In this document: positions 8,452 through 17,372 of the stretch, one piece after another
How the letters are laid out: the number at the start of each line of letters is the position of its first letter
How positions within the stretch are numbered: the first letter of the stretch is position 1
From: CAZART01 sp964487555
GTDB taxonomy: Bacteria > Bacteroidota > Rhodothermia > Rhodothermales > VXPQ01
DNA length: 37,708 nt
Reading direction: 5' to 3'
Assembly: GCA_964487555.1 (NCBI GenBank)
Contig: CAZART010000047.1
Location: forward strand, 1-37,708
The notes under the pieces: model-generated
Told to the model about the DNA's origin: nothing
Seen by the model: only the letters and a program-made list of their open reading frames with translations
Database searches by the model: none
Program-made: the position numbers and the translations under genes

Positions 8452-11085
8452 TACGGTGCGACTTCCGCGTCCGCTAGCGCTGAATGTCCTCAGCATGACT
8501 CCGCCGTGCACGTCCACCGGGCCTTCGAATGCCGTTGACGCTGCTGAGGGTTCACTGCCGTCGGTGCTGTAACGGACAGTGAAGCCGGGGAGGGCGTTAT
8601 TGGCGTATAGCTGTCCGTCCCTAATTACCGCGCCGGGCGGCGGAATGCGGTAGTGCACGCCCGTGTGCAAGTAGTCGAGGCGGGGCAGCTCGCGCCGGCC
8701 GAGGGCATTCGCAAAGACGTTCCAATCTTCCTGGAGCGCGGAGTGCCTGCTTTCGTCGTGGTCGATCGTCGCCCACGCCGGCTGTGGCGCCCAAGCCCGC
8801 TCGGCCAACGAGATGAGTCGCGGAAAGACCATGTATTCGAGGCGGTCGTTGCTCCGCACATTCTCACTCCACAATTGCCCCTGAAGTCCGAGGACGTTCC
8901 GCCGACCGGGCTCCGTAAGCCGTTCCGCCTCCTCGTACGCATCGTCGGAAATCGTCCGCCCCAACATATCGTGCTGCGGTACTTTGTAGAGATCGAAAGG
9001 GATGAAGGCAAAGGGATCCAGCGTGTCTATAAAGCCTGCCCAATAGAGGCCCGGCTCCTCGGGATGTTTCGCGTAGGCCAGGTCGAAATAGAAGTTGCTG
9101 GCGTTCGAGATCACGATCGGATAACCGGCGTTCGCGAGTTTGTAGGCCGTGTCCTCGGCACCCCAGCCCCATACGGCGTTCCACACGTACGGACGAAAGC
9201 CGTGGTCGACGAAGTCCGGATTCGGGGTCTTCACGGTCCGGCCGTCGCCGTGCTCCATCGTGAGCGCGATTTCCTCCCACCCGCCCGTTGCGAGTCCATG
9301 CCGGTCGAGGATGGCGTCGAACCTTCGGAGAAAGTAGTCGGGTAAATCGTCGACGTCATTCAGCTCTTCCGTAGAGGCGATGAGCTGCTCGCAGGACGGT
9401 GATTTCTGCCACACGCCATCGGGCACCTCATCGCCACCGGTGTGCACTACGTTCAGCGGTACGCCGGCTTCGTCGTACATGGCGATGAGGTCGTCGACGA
9501 CGGTCTCAAGGAAACGGTAGGTGGACTCCATGCAGACATCGACGACGTTGTCCGTCCACATCTGCACCGATCGGTATTCGGACTCATCGGCCGGATCTAC
9601 GAGGGCATGCCTTCCGGCCTCTTCCGGGCGTCCATTACGCCGGAGGCGATTTCGACGAGCCTCCATCGCCACGATGGCCGAACGGGCATGTCCCGGCATG
9701 TCGATTTCCGGAATGACTTCGATGTGGCGCGCATTCGCGAACCGCAGAACGTCGATAAACTGATCTCGCGTAAAGAATCCGCTGCCGCGCGAGCGGGTCG
9801 TCGGGCCCGATCCGAGGGAGGGCATGAGGTGCTCGGATTCATTCAGCGTGTGCCCACGCCTGCCGCCCACCTCCGTAAGCTCCGGAAGATCGGCGATGGC
9901 GATCCGCCATCCTTCGTCATCGGACAGATGGAAGTGAAACTTGTTCAGCTTGTACGTGGCCATGAGGTCGAGCAGCTTTTTGACTTCTTCGACCGGCTGA
10001 AAATTTCGCGCCACGTCGAGGTGCATGCCCCGGTAACCAAATCGCGGCCGATCGTCGATGTCCACGACCGGGATGGCCAGGCGACCCCGTTCAACGTCGA
10101 CGCCGTTGTCTCGGCCGGCGCCGTCAGGTTCGCCGGCCTTCCCGGAATAGGCTTGCGGCGGAATGAGCAGGCGCAGCGACTGAACGCCATAGAAAACGCC
10201 TGCGGCGTCGGCACCCGTAATCGTAATTCCCTGTTCGGGCCGAACGGACAACCGATACGATTCGGCGGTGTCCATCGCCGGGTCGATCCGAAGACGGATC
10301 GAATTCCTCGTCGAATCCGAGCCTGCCGCGATCTCCGGCCATCTTCCCAGTATCGGGACCAGCGAACGGCCGAGGTACCGGGCCTCACCCTCAAGGGGCC
10401 CGTCATAGAGGATCCGCCAGGTTGGGTTCAGCGTGACGGTGCCCGTGCCGCGGGTGAGAGATGCCGGGCGCGGAAGAATCGGTGGGATTTCCTCCTCATT
10501 CAGCGCACGCGCGTTCTCATTGGCTTCGTATCGCCGCTCTGCCGTATCGACGGGCAGCCGGTCGCTCTCAGAGCGTGAAAGTTGACCCATCTCGACAAAC
10601 GGTCGAATGGTCGGGTTCTGGAGCTCCTGGATCGTCCCGTCCTCGGGATCTCCCCAGACGAAGTAGAAACCGTCCGGCGCGTCGCTTTCGTTGATCGCCC
10701 ACGCTCCAGCCGACAAAGGTATCGTGCGTGAGCTGCCGGGCCCGATCGGCTTGAAGCCCTCGCCTGGTCGGATGCGATAGAAGTCGCCGTTGATGTGATC
10801 GATGACCAAACCGTCGAGACCGCCGTCCACAATGATCGGTCGCCAGAACGTGAAATAGAGCCCCCATCCATCCGAGGGGAGGGCAACGGAGCCCTGATTG
10901 CGAATGATGAGCTCCGATCGGAAGCGCCCCTCCTCCTCCACGTTCGATAGGACGCCCCACTCCAACGTAATAGGGCCGACCGGCGGATATTCGATACTAC
11001 GCATCCCGCCTCCGCATCCGGCAAGCAACGACGTTGTGAAAATGGCAACGAAAATGAAATAACGACAATGGTAGTGGGTATGCAT
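8437..11085 (-). CDS. GH20 beta-N-acetylhexosaminidase, lipoprotein
   Basis: Exo-acting glycosidase that releases GlcNAc or GalNAc from non-reducing ends of chitin oligomers or other glycans. The 882-residue product has a lipobox (LLAGC, Cys24), an N-terminal chitobiase-type carbohydrate-binding domain (about 36-190), a GH20b alpha/beta domain (about 200-340) and the (beta/alpha)8 catalytic barrel from about 347 (FGYRGMHLDVARNF). The catalytic Asp-Glu pair is in HTGGDEVPDGVW (Asp552, Glu553); the substrate-assisted mechanism of the family follows from that. A C-terminal beta domain (about 800-882) resembles the chitobiase C-domain. The signal peptide directs it to a membrane as a lipoprotein. 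The last codons and the stop lie in an 18-bp tandem array. It is divergent from the NmrA-type gene, with 160 bases between them. Confidence 0.95.
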   Translation of the reverse strand: MHTHYHCRYFIFVAIFTTSLLAGCGGGMRSIEYPPVGPITLEWGVLSNVEEEGRFRSELIIRNQGSVALPSDGWGLYFTFWRPIIVDGGLDGLVIDHINGDFYRIRPGEGFKPIGPGSSRTIPLSAGAWAINESDAPDGFYFVWGDPEDGTIQELQNPTIRPFVEMGQLSRSESDRLPVDTAERRYEANENARALNEEEIPPILPRPASLTRGTGTVTLNPTWRILYDGPLEGEARYLGRSLVPILGRWPEIAAGSDSTRNSIRLRIDPAMDTAESYRLSVRPEQGITITGADAAGVFYGVQSLRLLIPPQAYSGKAGEPDGAGRDNGVDVERGRLAIPVVDIDDRPRFGYRGMHLDVARNFQPVEEVKKLLDLMATYKLNKFHFHLSDDEGWRIAIADLPELTEVGGRRGHTLNESEHLMPSLGSGPTTRSRGSGFFTRDQFIDVLRFANARHIEVIPEIDMPGHARSAIVAMEARRNRLRRNGRPEEAGRHALVDPADESEYRSVQMWTDNVVDVCMESTYRFLETVVDDLIAMYDEAGVPLNVVHTGGDEVPDGVWQKSPSCEQLIASTEELNDVDDLPDYFLRRFDAILDRHGLATGGWEEIALTMEHGDGRTVKTPNPDFVDHGFRPYVWNAVWGWGAEDTAYKLANAGYPIVISNASNFYFDLAYAKHPEEPGLYWAGFIDTLDPFAFIPFDLYKVPQHDMLGRTISDDAYEEAERLTEPGRRNVLGLQGQLWSENVRSNDRLEYMVFPRLISLAERAWAPQPAWATIDHDESRHSALQEDWNVFANALGRRELPRLDYLHTGVHYRIPPPGAVIRDGQLYANNALPGFTVRYSTDGSEPSAASTAFEGPVDVHGGVMLRTFSASGRGSRTVSIAP

Positions 11086-11245
11086 GATAGAATAGAATGC
11101 CGCTGCCTACAGGACGTGACCACCGGTAACTTTCTTTGATGTAGCGTCACTAAGCGGTGCTTGCGACGTGGGCCACATAGCGGCGATCGGTTGAAAAGAT
11201 CAACGAACACAGGAGCTAAAATCACAAATCACCCACTTTAAGGCC

Positions 11246-12124
11246 ATGGCTGACAAGAAAATCATACTAGTGACCGGGGCGACAGGGCATCAGGGCGGTG
11301 CCGTCGCGAAGAGCCTTTTCGACTCACCGTTTCAAGTTCGCGCCCTGACCCGTAATCCCGACCAGGAGGCGGCGCGCGCGCTTCGTGACCAAGGGGCAGA
11401 AATCGTCAAAGGCTCCTTCGATAACGCAGACTCCCTGGATAAGGCGGTAGACGGCGTTTATGGCGTCTTTTCCGTCCAAAATTTCTGGGAAACCGGCTAC
11501 GACAAGGAAGTCGAGCAGGGTATCCGCATGGCCGATACGGCGGCGGACGCCGGCGTAGAACACTTCGTGTACTCGTCCGTCGGGAGCGCGGATCAGAATA
11601 CCGGCATCCCCCATTTCGACAGCAAATACGAGGTCGAGCAGCACCTGCACACGCTCGACCTGCCGGTAACCATCATCCGCCCGGTATTTTTTATGGATAA
11701 CTGGGAGAGCGACATGTTGAAGAACATGGTGCTGGACGGCACACTGGCTCAGCCGCTAAGCCCTGACACCCGCCTTCAGCAGATCGCCGTCGAGGACATC
11801 GGCGTATTCGCTGCCATGGCGTTCCAGAATCCGGATGACTGGATCGGCAGGGAGGTCGACATCGCCGGCGACGATCCGACCATGCTGGAGCTTGCCGAAG
11901 CTTTCGCCGACGTACTGGGCCGTGAGGTGAATTATTTTCAGGTTCCCTGGGACGATTTTCGCCAACAGGCCGGTGATGAGTATGCCCACATGTACCGCTG
12001 GTTTGAGGACGTCGGCTACCGGGCGGACATCGAGTCCTTGCGTAAAGACCACCCCGGTCTGACCCGGTTTCGCGAGTACCTCAACAAGATGGGGTGGGGC
12101 AAACGGGCAGGCGTGAATGTATAA
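11246..12124 (+). CDS. NmrA-type NAD(P)-binding atypical short-chain dehydrogenase
   Basis: The 292-residue cytoplasmic product has a Rossmann fold with GATGHQGG (residues 11-18) at the dinucleotide site, RALTRNPDQ as the likely NADP-phosphate binding strand end, and YSSVGSADQ in place of a full YxxxK catalytic motif. This is the pattern of NmrA/HSCARG proteins, which can be redox sensors or reductases rather than classic dehydrogenases. A Lys is present in HFDSKYEVEQ. The gene stands alone: it is divergent from GH20 and separated from susC by about 670 non-coding bases. Substrate is unknown. Confidence 0.88.
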   Translation: MADKKIILVTGATGHQGGAVAKSLFDSPFQVRALTRNPDQEAARALRDQGAEIVKGSFDNADSLDKAVDGVYGVFSVQNFWETGYDKEVEQGIRMADTAADAGVEHFVYSSVGSADQNTGIPHFDSKYEVEQHLHTLDLPVTIIRPVFFMDNWESDMLKNMVLDGTLAQPLSPDTRLQQIAVEDIGVFAAMAFQNPDDWIGREVDIAGDDPTMLELAEAFADVLGREVNYFQVPWDDFRQQAGDEYAHMYRWFEDVGYRADIESLRKDHPGLTRFREYLNKMGWGKRAGVNV

Positions 12125-12242
12125 GAAGCGAGCACACGACCGGCATCCGGTTTCATCGAACGTATCGGAGGGCTGGATCAACGAAATCTGAACGTCGGGA
12201 ATGGGCGGTCAGTGGCTTTAGCATATCATCCACTCATTCCAG

Positions 12243-12312
12243 CGCGCGAGCTGCGGGAGCCGATCATGGACTCGCTTCAGAGAAGCGGGCCGTGCGGGCC
12301 GCAGCTCGCGCG
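12243..12312. other. Nested inverted repeat, 14-bp perfect stem with inner hairpin
   Basis: CGCGCGAGCTGCGG at 12243-12256 pairs perfectly with CCGCAGCTCGCGCG at 12299-12312. Inside lies a second hairpin, CGCTTC-AGA-GAAGCG (12273-12287). A further 6-bp stem (GACGCT/AGCGTC, 12349-12366) follows. There is no T-run, so it is not a typical intrinsic terminator. It could be a structured RNA, a protein site or a relic of a mobile repeat. Confidence 0.6.
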
Positions 12313-12498
12313 TCTGCTCTTCCGGTGGCTCGCTTGCCGTTCGGCATAGACGCTCCAGGCAGCGTCTCCCACGTGGACCCGAAGACGATCTCGGTCGCCC
12401 CGACACAATCCCCTCTTCCGGACCTGCTCTGATCGTCCGTTGCGCGCGTCGATGGCGCCGTCGTATTTCAACGGCCGCGGAGATTCTACGCTTCTACC

Positions 12499-12527
12499 TT
12501 GACATATTAAAGAAGACGATCTATCAT
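12499..12527 (+). promoter_or_regulatory. Sigma-70-type promoter of the susC locus
   Basis: TTGACA (12499-12504) and TATCAT (12522-12527) are separated by exactly 17 bases. This is a six-of-six -35 and five-of-six -10 match to the general consensus, in an A/T-rich patch of an otherwise G+C-rich region. Transcription would start near 12534, leaving a leader of about 260 bases before susC. It does not follow the -33/-7 pattern described for Bacteroidia. Confidence 0.65.
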
Positions 12528-12541
12528 ATTATTCGAGCGAG

Positions 12542-12553
12542 GTTAGCGCTAAC
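12542..12553. promoter_or_regulatory. LacI-family-type operator palindrome
   Basis: GTTAGCGCTAAC is a perfect 12-bp palindrome with a central CG, the layout expected for LacI-family regulators. It begins about 8 bases after the predicted transcription start of the susC promoter, where a bound repressor would block initiation or early elongation. No LacI-family gene is present in the window. Confidence 0.55.
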
Positions 12554-12796
12554 ATCGCGGTTGGCATCGCTGAATTTGGACGTTCGTCCCTGTTCAGAGA
12601 ATCCCAGAGCCTTGGAAAGGACCATCTGTAGGATCCGAGCATCGCCAGATGCCCGGCGGCATTTCGGAGTCCCACGAAGGAGCGGGGTACTCGGACACAG
12701 AGAGACTGAGGGCCCATCTTCCCTCCGGCTCTGACATCGGACGTTCGATGCGGCGAGCCCATTCCCTCTATATCACGAACTCTGATAGGTCCTGTC

Positions 12797-15700
12797 ATGA
12801 AAGGAGTACGTAAACGGCTCAGCGTTGTGCTATTCGCCGGCGCACTCATGTTAGGAGTGGCTTCGACGGACGCTCAAGCCCAGGAGCCCACGGTTTCAGG
12901 AACGGTAGCCAACGCAGACGATGGGACGACGCTACCCGGCGTCAACATTGTCGTGAAGGGAACCACAATAGGCACGTCCACCGATCTGGATGGAGATTAT
13001 TCCCTGGACGTGCCGTCGCTCTCCGACACGCTGCTTTTCTCGTTCATCGGTTTTGAAACGCTGGAAGTCCCTATCGACGGGAGGACCACGCTGAACGTCT
13101 CGCTCTCACCGCGTGTCATTGTCGGTGAGGAAATGGTAGTGATTGGCTACGGCGTCGTTCAGAAAAGTGACCTGACAGGCTCGGTAAGTTCGGTAACTTC
13201 GGACCAATTCAACGCCGGCGTTCAGTCCTCGATAGATGGGATGATTCAATCGCGAGCTCCGGGCGTGAAAATCACGCAGGCGAGCGCCGAGCCGGGCGGT
13301 GGTGTCTCGGTGAGAATTCGCGGAGCAACATCCCTCACGGCAGGCAATGAGCCGCTGTACGTCATCGACGGCCAGCCCATCAACAATATTTCCGCCATTC
13401 CCGGCTCTCCGGTGGTTGACGACCGGACTCCGAGGAATCCGCTCAAATCATTGGATCCGGGTGATATTGAGTCGATCGAGATTCTGAAAGATGCTTCCGC
13501 AGCCGCCATCTATGGATCCCGAGGGGCCAACGGCGTCATTCTGATAACGACGAAACAGGGCCGGCCGGGCCGGCTCTCCATCGATTACCACGGCTATAGT
13601 AGCGTACAGCACGTCGCAAACACCCTTGATCTTATGAATGCGACGGAATACATGACGTTCGCGAACGCCCTGCGAGCGGACCAGGGGCAAGATCCTGCCT
13701 TCACGCAAGCGGAGATCGATGCCGCAGGAGAGGGTGTCGATTGGCAGGATGCCGTGTTCAGAACGGCACCTGCGCAGAACCATCAACTTTCATTCTCCGG
13801 TGGATCGGACGCGACGCAGTACTACACGTCATTCAACTACTTCGACCAGGAAGGCGTCATTCGAAGCTCGGGAACGAAAAGGTACGCTGCCAGGCTCAAC
13901 CTGAATCACACGCGTGACCGTTTTGATTTCGGCTTGAATTTGTCTACAAGCTACGCCATTGATGATTTCGTTCCTAACGGTGTCGGCATAAATGCCGGAG
14001 CGGGGGTCGTTGCGACGGCACATCAAATGGATCCTTCATTGCCCATCCGAAGGGATGATGGAAGCTTCACCGAAAGCCAGAATCTTGATATAGAGAATCC
14101 GGTCGCATTGGCGGAAAGTATTCACGATGAAGCCGAAACAAACCGCACAATGGGCCGCCTCTTTGGCGACTATAATCTCACTGATAATCTATCCGCAAGG
14201 CTACAGTTTGGCAGCGATAGGCAGCTTGCACGCAGAGACGGATACGTAAATAAGGTCACGAAGCGAGGGCAGCGATCCAATAGTGAGGCAACATTGGAAA
14301 GCCAGGAGCGGACCAACTACGTGGTGGAGGCAACACTGAACTATGCGAATACTTTTGGCCGGGATCATTCCTTAGATGCCGTAACAGGTTATACATATCA
14401 GGTGTTTGATGGACGAGGAATGTGGGCAAGAACGTCTGATTTTGCGACGGATAATTTCCTGGCCAATAATCTTTCCGCGGGCAATAGAGATGAAAATGAA
14501 GTCAATTCATCCAAATTCAAACACCAACTATTATCCTACCTCGGAAGAATTAATTACTCGTACAGAGGAAAGTACCTGGTAACCACCTCCTTCAGGGTTG
14601 ATGGATCCTCTCGATTCGGGGAAGACAACAGATACGGATACTTCCCGTCCGTGGCGCTCGGTTGGCGGCTCAGCGATGAGCCTTTCCTTGCCGGTATGGA
14701 CGCGTTATCCGATTTAAAACTTAGAGCGAGTTACGGTGTTACGGGCAACCAGGATATAGGAAATTACAACTCGCTCGTCCTGCTGGGTACCGTCGGAGAC
14801 GCCGTTTTCGACGGGTCGCGGTTCGTCGGGATTGCGCCGATTCAGCTGGGGAACTCCGATCTGAAGTGGGAGACGACGAGCCAATTCAACGCCGGCCTGG
14901 ATTTTGGCCTTTTCGACGACCGGATTACAGGCTCGGTCGATTACTTCGTTAAGAAGACGTCGGATCTCCTTCTTCAGCTTCCAATCCCGCGAACCAGCGG
15001 ATTTTCCACCTCTCTTCAGAACGTCGGAAAAACGAGAAACAGCGGCTTTGAGTTCGTGATGAACTCTAGGAATCTCGTCGGCGCCCTGGAGTGGTCTACC
15101 ACTTTCAACCTGGCGACCCTTCAAAACGAAGTCGTGGATCTCGGAGAGCTGCCGTTCATCCTGCAAGGCGGACTCAGGTTTCTTTCGGATCTAACGATCT
15201 TGCGAGAAGGCGACGCGATCAACGCGTATTTCGGTTACAAGACGGACGGGATCTTTCAGACTCAGGACGAGATCGACGGCTCCGCCCAGCCGCAGGCCCG
15301 GCCTGGAGACATCAAGTTTAGTGACGTCAACGGGGACGGTGTGATCGACTCGGAGGACCGCACGATTTTAGGTGATCCTTTTCCGAACCTTGAAATCGGT
15401 CTCAATAACAACGTCTCTTACAAAGGCTTTGATCTCGACGTCTTCGTTGAAGGCAGCTTCGGACACCAACTGCTGAACTTTAGCCGTATAGATTCGGAGA
15501 CGCCCATCGAGTTCTTCAGGAATAGACAACGTTATGTTCTCGATCGATGGACGGCCGATAATCGGACGAATGAGAATCCGTCATTCGCCAACATAGACGT
15601 GTCCAGGGCGGTCAACGACAGGGTGATCGAGGATGCTTCCTATGTACGCTTGAAGAACGTCACACTGAGCTACCGGGTGCCGGGGTATGCGAATCGGATA

Positions 15701-15871
15701 GGGCTCAGATCAGCCTCCGTGTATCTCAGCGCACAGAATCTGGTGACATTTACATCCTACCGCGGCTATGATCCTGACGTGAGCTCCTTAGGAGATTCTA
15801 ACATCAGGGTGGATTACAACGCGTATCCACTTGCCCGAATTTATACGTTAGGAATACGGCTCGGTATCTAG
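12797..15871 (+). CDS. SusC/RagA-type TonB-dependent outer-membrane transporter
   Basis: Imports oligosaccharides or other large nutrients across the outer membrane with TonB energy, paired with the SusD protein downstream. The 1024-residue product has a signal peptide (cleavage near TDAQAQE), a carboxypeptidase-regulatory-like domain (about 32-110), a TonB-box-like segment with VVIGYGVVQKSDLTGSVSSV, and a plug domain with SVRIRGATSL, YVIDGQPI and EILKDASAAAIYGSRGANGV. A 22-strand barrel follows. Length is typical. The start ATG 12797 gives a clean signal peptide; no upstream Shine-Dalgarno site is visible. The segment 13921-14580 is clearly poorer in G+C than the rest of the gene. susD starts 4 bases after the stop. 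Substrate is not determinable from sequence alone. Confidence 0.96.
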   Translation: MKGVRKRLSVVLFAGALMLGVASTDAQAQEPTVSGTVANADDGTTLPGVNIVVKGTTIGTSTDLDGDYSLDVPSLSDTLLFSFIGFETLEVPIDGRTTLNVSLSPRVIVGEEMVVIGYGVVQKSDLTGSVSSVTSDQFNAGVQSSIDGMIQSRAPGVKITQASAEPGGGVSVRIRGATSLTAGNEPLYVIDGQPINNISAIPGSPVVDDRTPRNPLKSLDPGDIESIEILKDASAAAIYGSRGANGVILITTKQGRPGRLSIDYHGYSSVQHVANTLDLMNATEYMTFANALRADQGQDPAFTQAEIDAAGEGVDWQDAVFRTAPAQNHQLSFSGGSDATQYYTSFNYFDQEGVIRSSGTKRYAARLNLNHTRDRFDFGLNLSTSYAIDDFVPNGVGINAGAGVVATAHQMDPSLPIRRDDGSFTESQNLDIENPVALAESIHDEAETNRTMGRLFGDYNLTDNLSARLQFGSDRQLARRDGYVNKVTKRGQRSNSEATLESQERTNYVVEATLNYANTFGRDHSLDAVTGYTYQVFDGRGMWARTSDFATDNFLANNLSAGNRDENEVNSSKFKHQLLSYLGRINYSYRGKYLVTTSFRVDGSSRFGEDNRYGYFPSVALGWRLSDEPFLAGMDALSDLKLRASYGVTGNQDIGNYNSLVLLGTVGDAVFDGSRFVGIAPIQLGNSDLKWETTSQFNAGLDFGLFDDRITGSVDYFVKKTSDLLLQLPIPRTSGFSTSLQNVGKTRNSGFEFVMNSRNLVGALEWSTTFNLATLQNEVVDLGELPFILQGGLRFLSDLTILREGDAINAYFGYKTDGIFQTQDEIDGSAQPQARPGDIKFSDVNGDGVIDSEDRTILGDPFPNLEIGLNNNVSYKGFDLDVFVEGSFGHQLLNFSRIDSETPIEFFRNRQRYVLDRWTADNRTNENPSFANIDVSRAVNDRVIEDASYVRLKNVTLSYRVPGYANRIGLRSASVYLSAQNLVTFTSYRGYDPDVSSLGDSNIRVDYNAYPLARIYTLGIRLGI

Positions 15872-15875
15872 ATAA

Positions 15876-17330
15876 ATGAAAATCATGAAAACGAAGCACA
15901 TCCCGGTAGTCGCGATACTTTTCCTTGTCGGAGTGTTGCCGTCGTGCGACAATCCACTTCAGGAAGAGACGTTCTCTCAGTTGGGCCCCTCGAATTTCTT
16001 CACCTCTGCTGAAGATGCGGAAGCCCTGCTGAATTCGGTCTATGCGAACTCGCAGGGATATCGCGACATTCTGCGCGATTACCTGACCTTCGGCGAGGTA
16101 ACGACCGAGATCATGATTGAACGGGGCGGAGCAATTAATGCCCTTATGCAGCCGATCGAAGATTTTCGGTTCGAAACGACACATCCGTGGCTGTCGAATC
16201 TCTGGACGCGCTACTACAGTGCGATCTTTCGAGCGAACGTAGCGCTCGATAATGTGCCCACCATTGAAATGGACGTAAACAGACGGGATCAGATACTGGC
16301 TGAAGCCCGATTTCTCCGCGCATTGAACTATTACTACCTGTACGATCTGTTCGGACCCGTTCCGATCCTCGTAGACAGCAGGACCTCCGTACAGGATCGT
16401 CCGGCACGTCCCACCGATGAAGAGTTCGTCCGATTTCTGGAGGATGAGCTGCAGGCCGTCAGTGAGGCGCTGCCTCTAACCCAGGGTCAATTCGGCAGGC
16501 CCACAAGCGGCGCCGCACTGGGATTCCTGACAAAGTTCTACTTGAACAACAAGAAATGGTCGGAGGCCGCGTCGACCGCACAGGAAATCATCCAGAGCAA
16601 TCAGTACGACATCTTCCGGGCAGGGAATCGAACCGATCTCTTCGCTCTGGAGAACAGTAGAAACAGCGAGTTCATCTATGTAGTCCACTTCCCGGACAAC
16701 CCGACAGGCAATCTCGGGAATACGTACATCAACCATGCGGCACCGCCCGGTTACCGGTGGCAGTTTCCTCCCAAAGTTAATTTCGCAGCCCAATTCAAGA
16801 TTCGCTCTGCATTCTTGAATACGTTTGAACCTGACGATGAACGGCTGGATGCGTTTGTGTTCGAGTATGTCAATCTCGCCGGCGATACGGTTCGCCTCGG
16901 TGAAGACGACGCACGAAGTTTCAAGTATCCGGAAGATCCAAACGGCGTGGGCGACGTCAGCGGAAACGACATGCCCCTCGTGCGGTATGCCGACATTCTT
17001 CTCACGCGCGCCGAAGCCCTTAACGAACTAAGCGGACCCAATCAGGAGTCGATCGATCTGATCAATGAGGTGAGGTCGGCGGCCGGCGTACGTCCCATCA
17101 CCCTGGGCGAATTTTCCTCCCAGGGAGCGCTACGGGACTTTATTCTCGAGGAACGCGGGCGGGAGTTCCACACGGAGGCCCTGCGACGGCAGGACCTGAT
17201 TCGCCACGGCGTATTTATCGAGAGGGCACTCGAAAGAGGGAAACCAGCCTTTCCGCACCAGACCCTTTTCCCCATTCCTCAGTCCGAAATCGACCGAAAC
17301 CCGGAGCTCCGGCAGAATGAAGGGTATTGA
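15876..17330 (+). CDS. SusD/RagB-type outer-membrane glycan-binding lipoprotein
   Basis: Surface lipoprotein that forms the lid of the SusC transporter and captures the glycan. The 484-residue product has a lipobox (LPSCDN), the SusD N-terminal signature (SNFFTSAEDAEALLNSVYA), TPR-type helices with AEARFLRALNYYYLYDLFGPVP, and the C-terminal RagB/SusD block (PLVRYADILLTRAEALNE ... ERGREFHTEALRRQDLIRHG, then PIPQSEIDRNPELRQNEGY). Both conserved ends are present, so the gene is intact. It starts 4 bases after susC and is followed after 42 bases by the sulfatase, so susC-susD-sulfatase form one operon. Confidence 0.96.
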   Translation: MKIMKTKHIPVVAILFLVGVLPSCDNPLQEETFSQLGPSNFFTSAEDAEALLNSVYANSQGYRDILRDYLTFGEVTTEIMIERGGAINALMQPIEDFRFETTHPWLSNLWTRYYSAIFRANVALDNVPTIEMDVNRRDQILAEARFLRALNYYYLYDLFGPVPILVDSRTSVQDRPARPTDEEFVRFLEDELQAVSEALPLTQGQFGRPTSGAALGFLTKFYLNNKKWSEAASTAQEIIQSNQYDIFRAGNRTDLFALENSRNSEFIYVVHFPDNPTGNLGNTYINHAAPPGYRWQFPPKVNFAAQFKIRSAFLNTFEPDDERLDAFVFEYVNLAGDTVRLGEDDARSFKYPEDPNGVGDVSGNDMPLVRYADILLTRAEALNELSGPNQESIDLINEVRSAAGVRPITLGEFSSQGALRDFILEERGREFHTEALRRQDLIRHGVFIERALERGKPAFPHQTLFPIPQSEIDRNPELRQNEGY

Positions 17331-17372
17331 CGAGAACCCGTTAACACGTCCGACTACAACACAGAGCCCGTT

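Larger units (their letters stand above)
12125..12796. other. Long non-coding region upstream of susC
   Basis: No convincing coding frame on either strand. It contains nested stem-loops in its first half (12243-12312 and 12349-12366), then a near-consensus promoter and a palindromic operator (12499-12553). About 260 bases of untranslated leader precede the susC ATG. I see no known riboswitch in the leader. Confidence 0.7.

Noticed and set aside
9442..10578. 378-codon open frame on the plus strand inside GH20
   Set aside because: Antisense to a well-supported GH20 gene, with no recognisable motif.
11086..11245. Divergent promoters between GH20 and the NmrA-type gene
   Set aside because: Candidate boxes exist but match poorly and spacing is unconvincing, so no site was called.
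12094..12432. Small open frame after the NmrA-type gene
   Set aside because: Starts inside the NmrA gene in another frame, spans the stem-loops and has no protein-like pattern.
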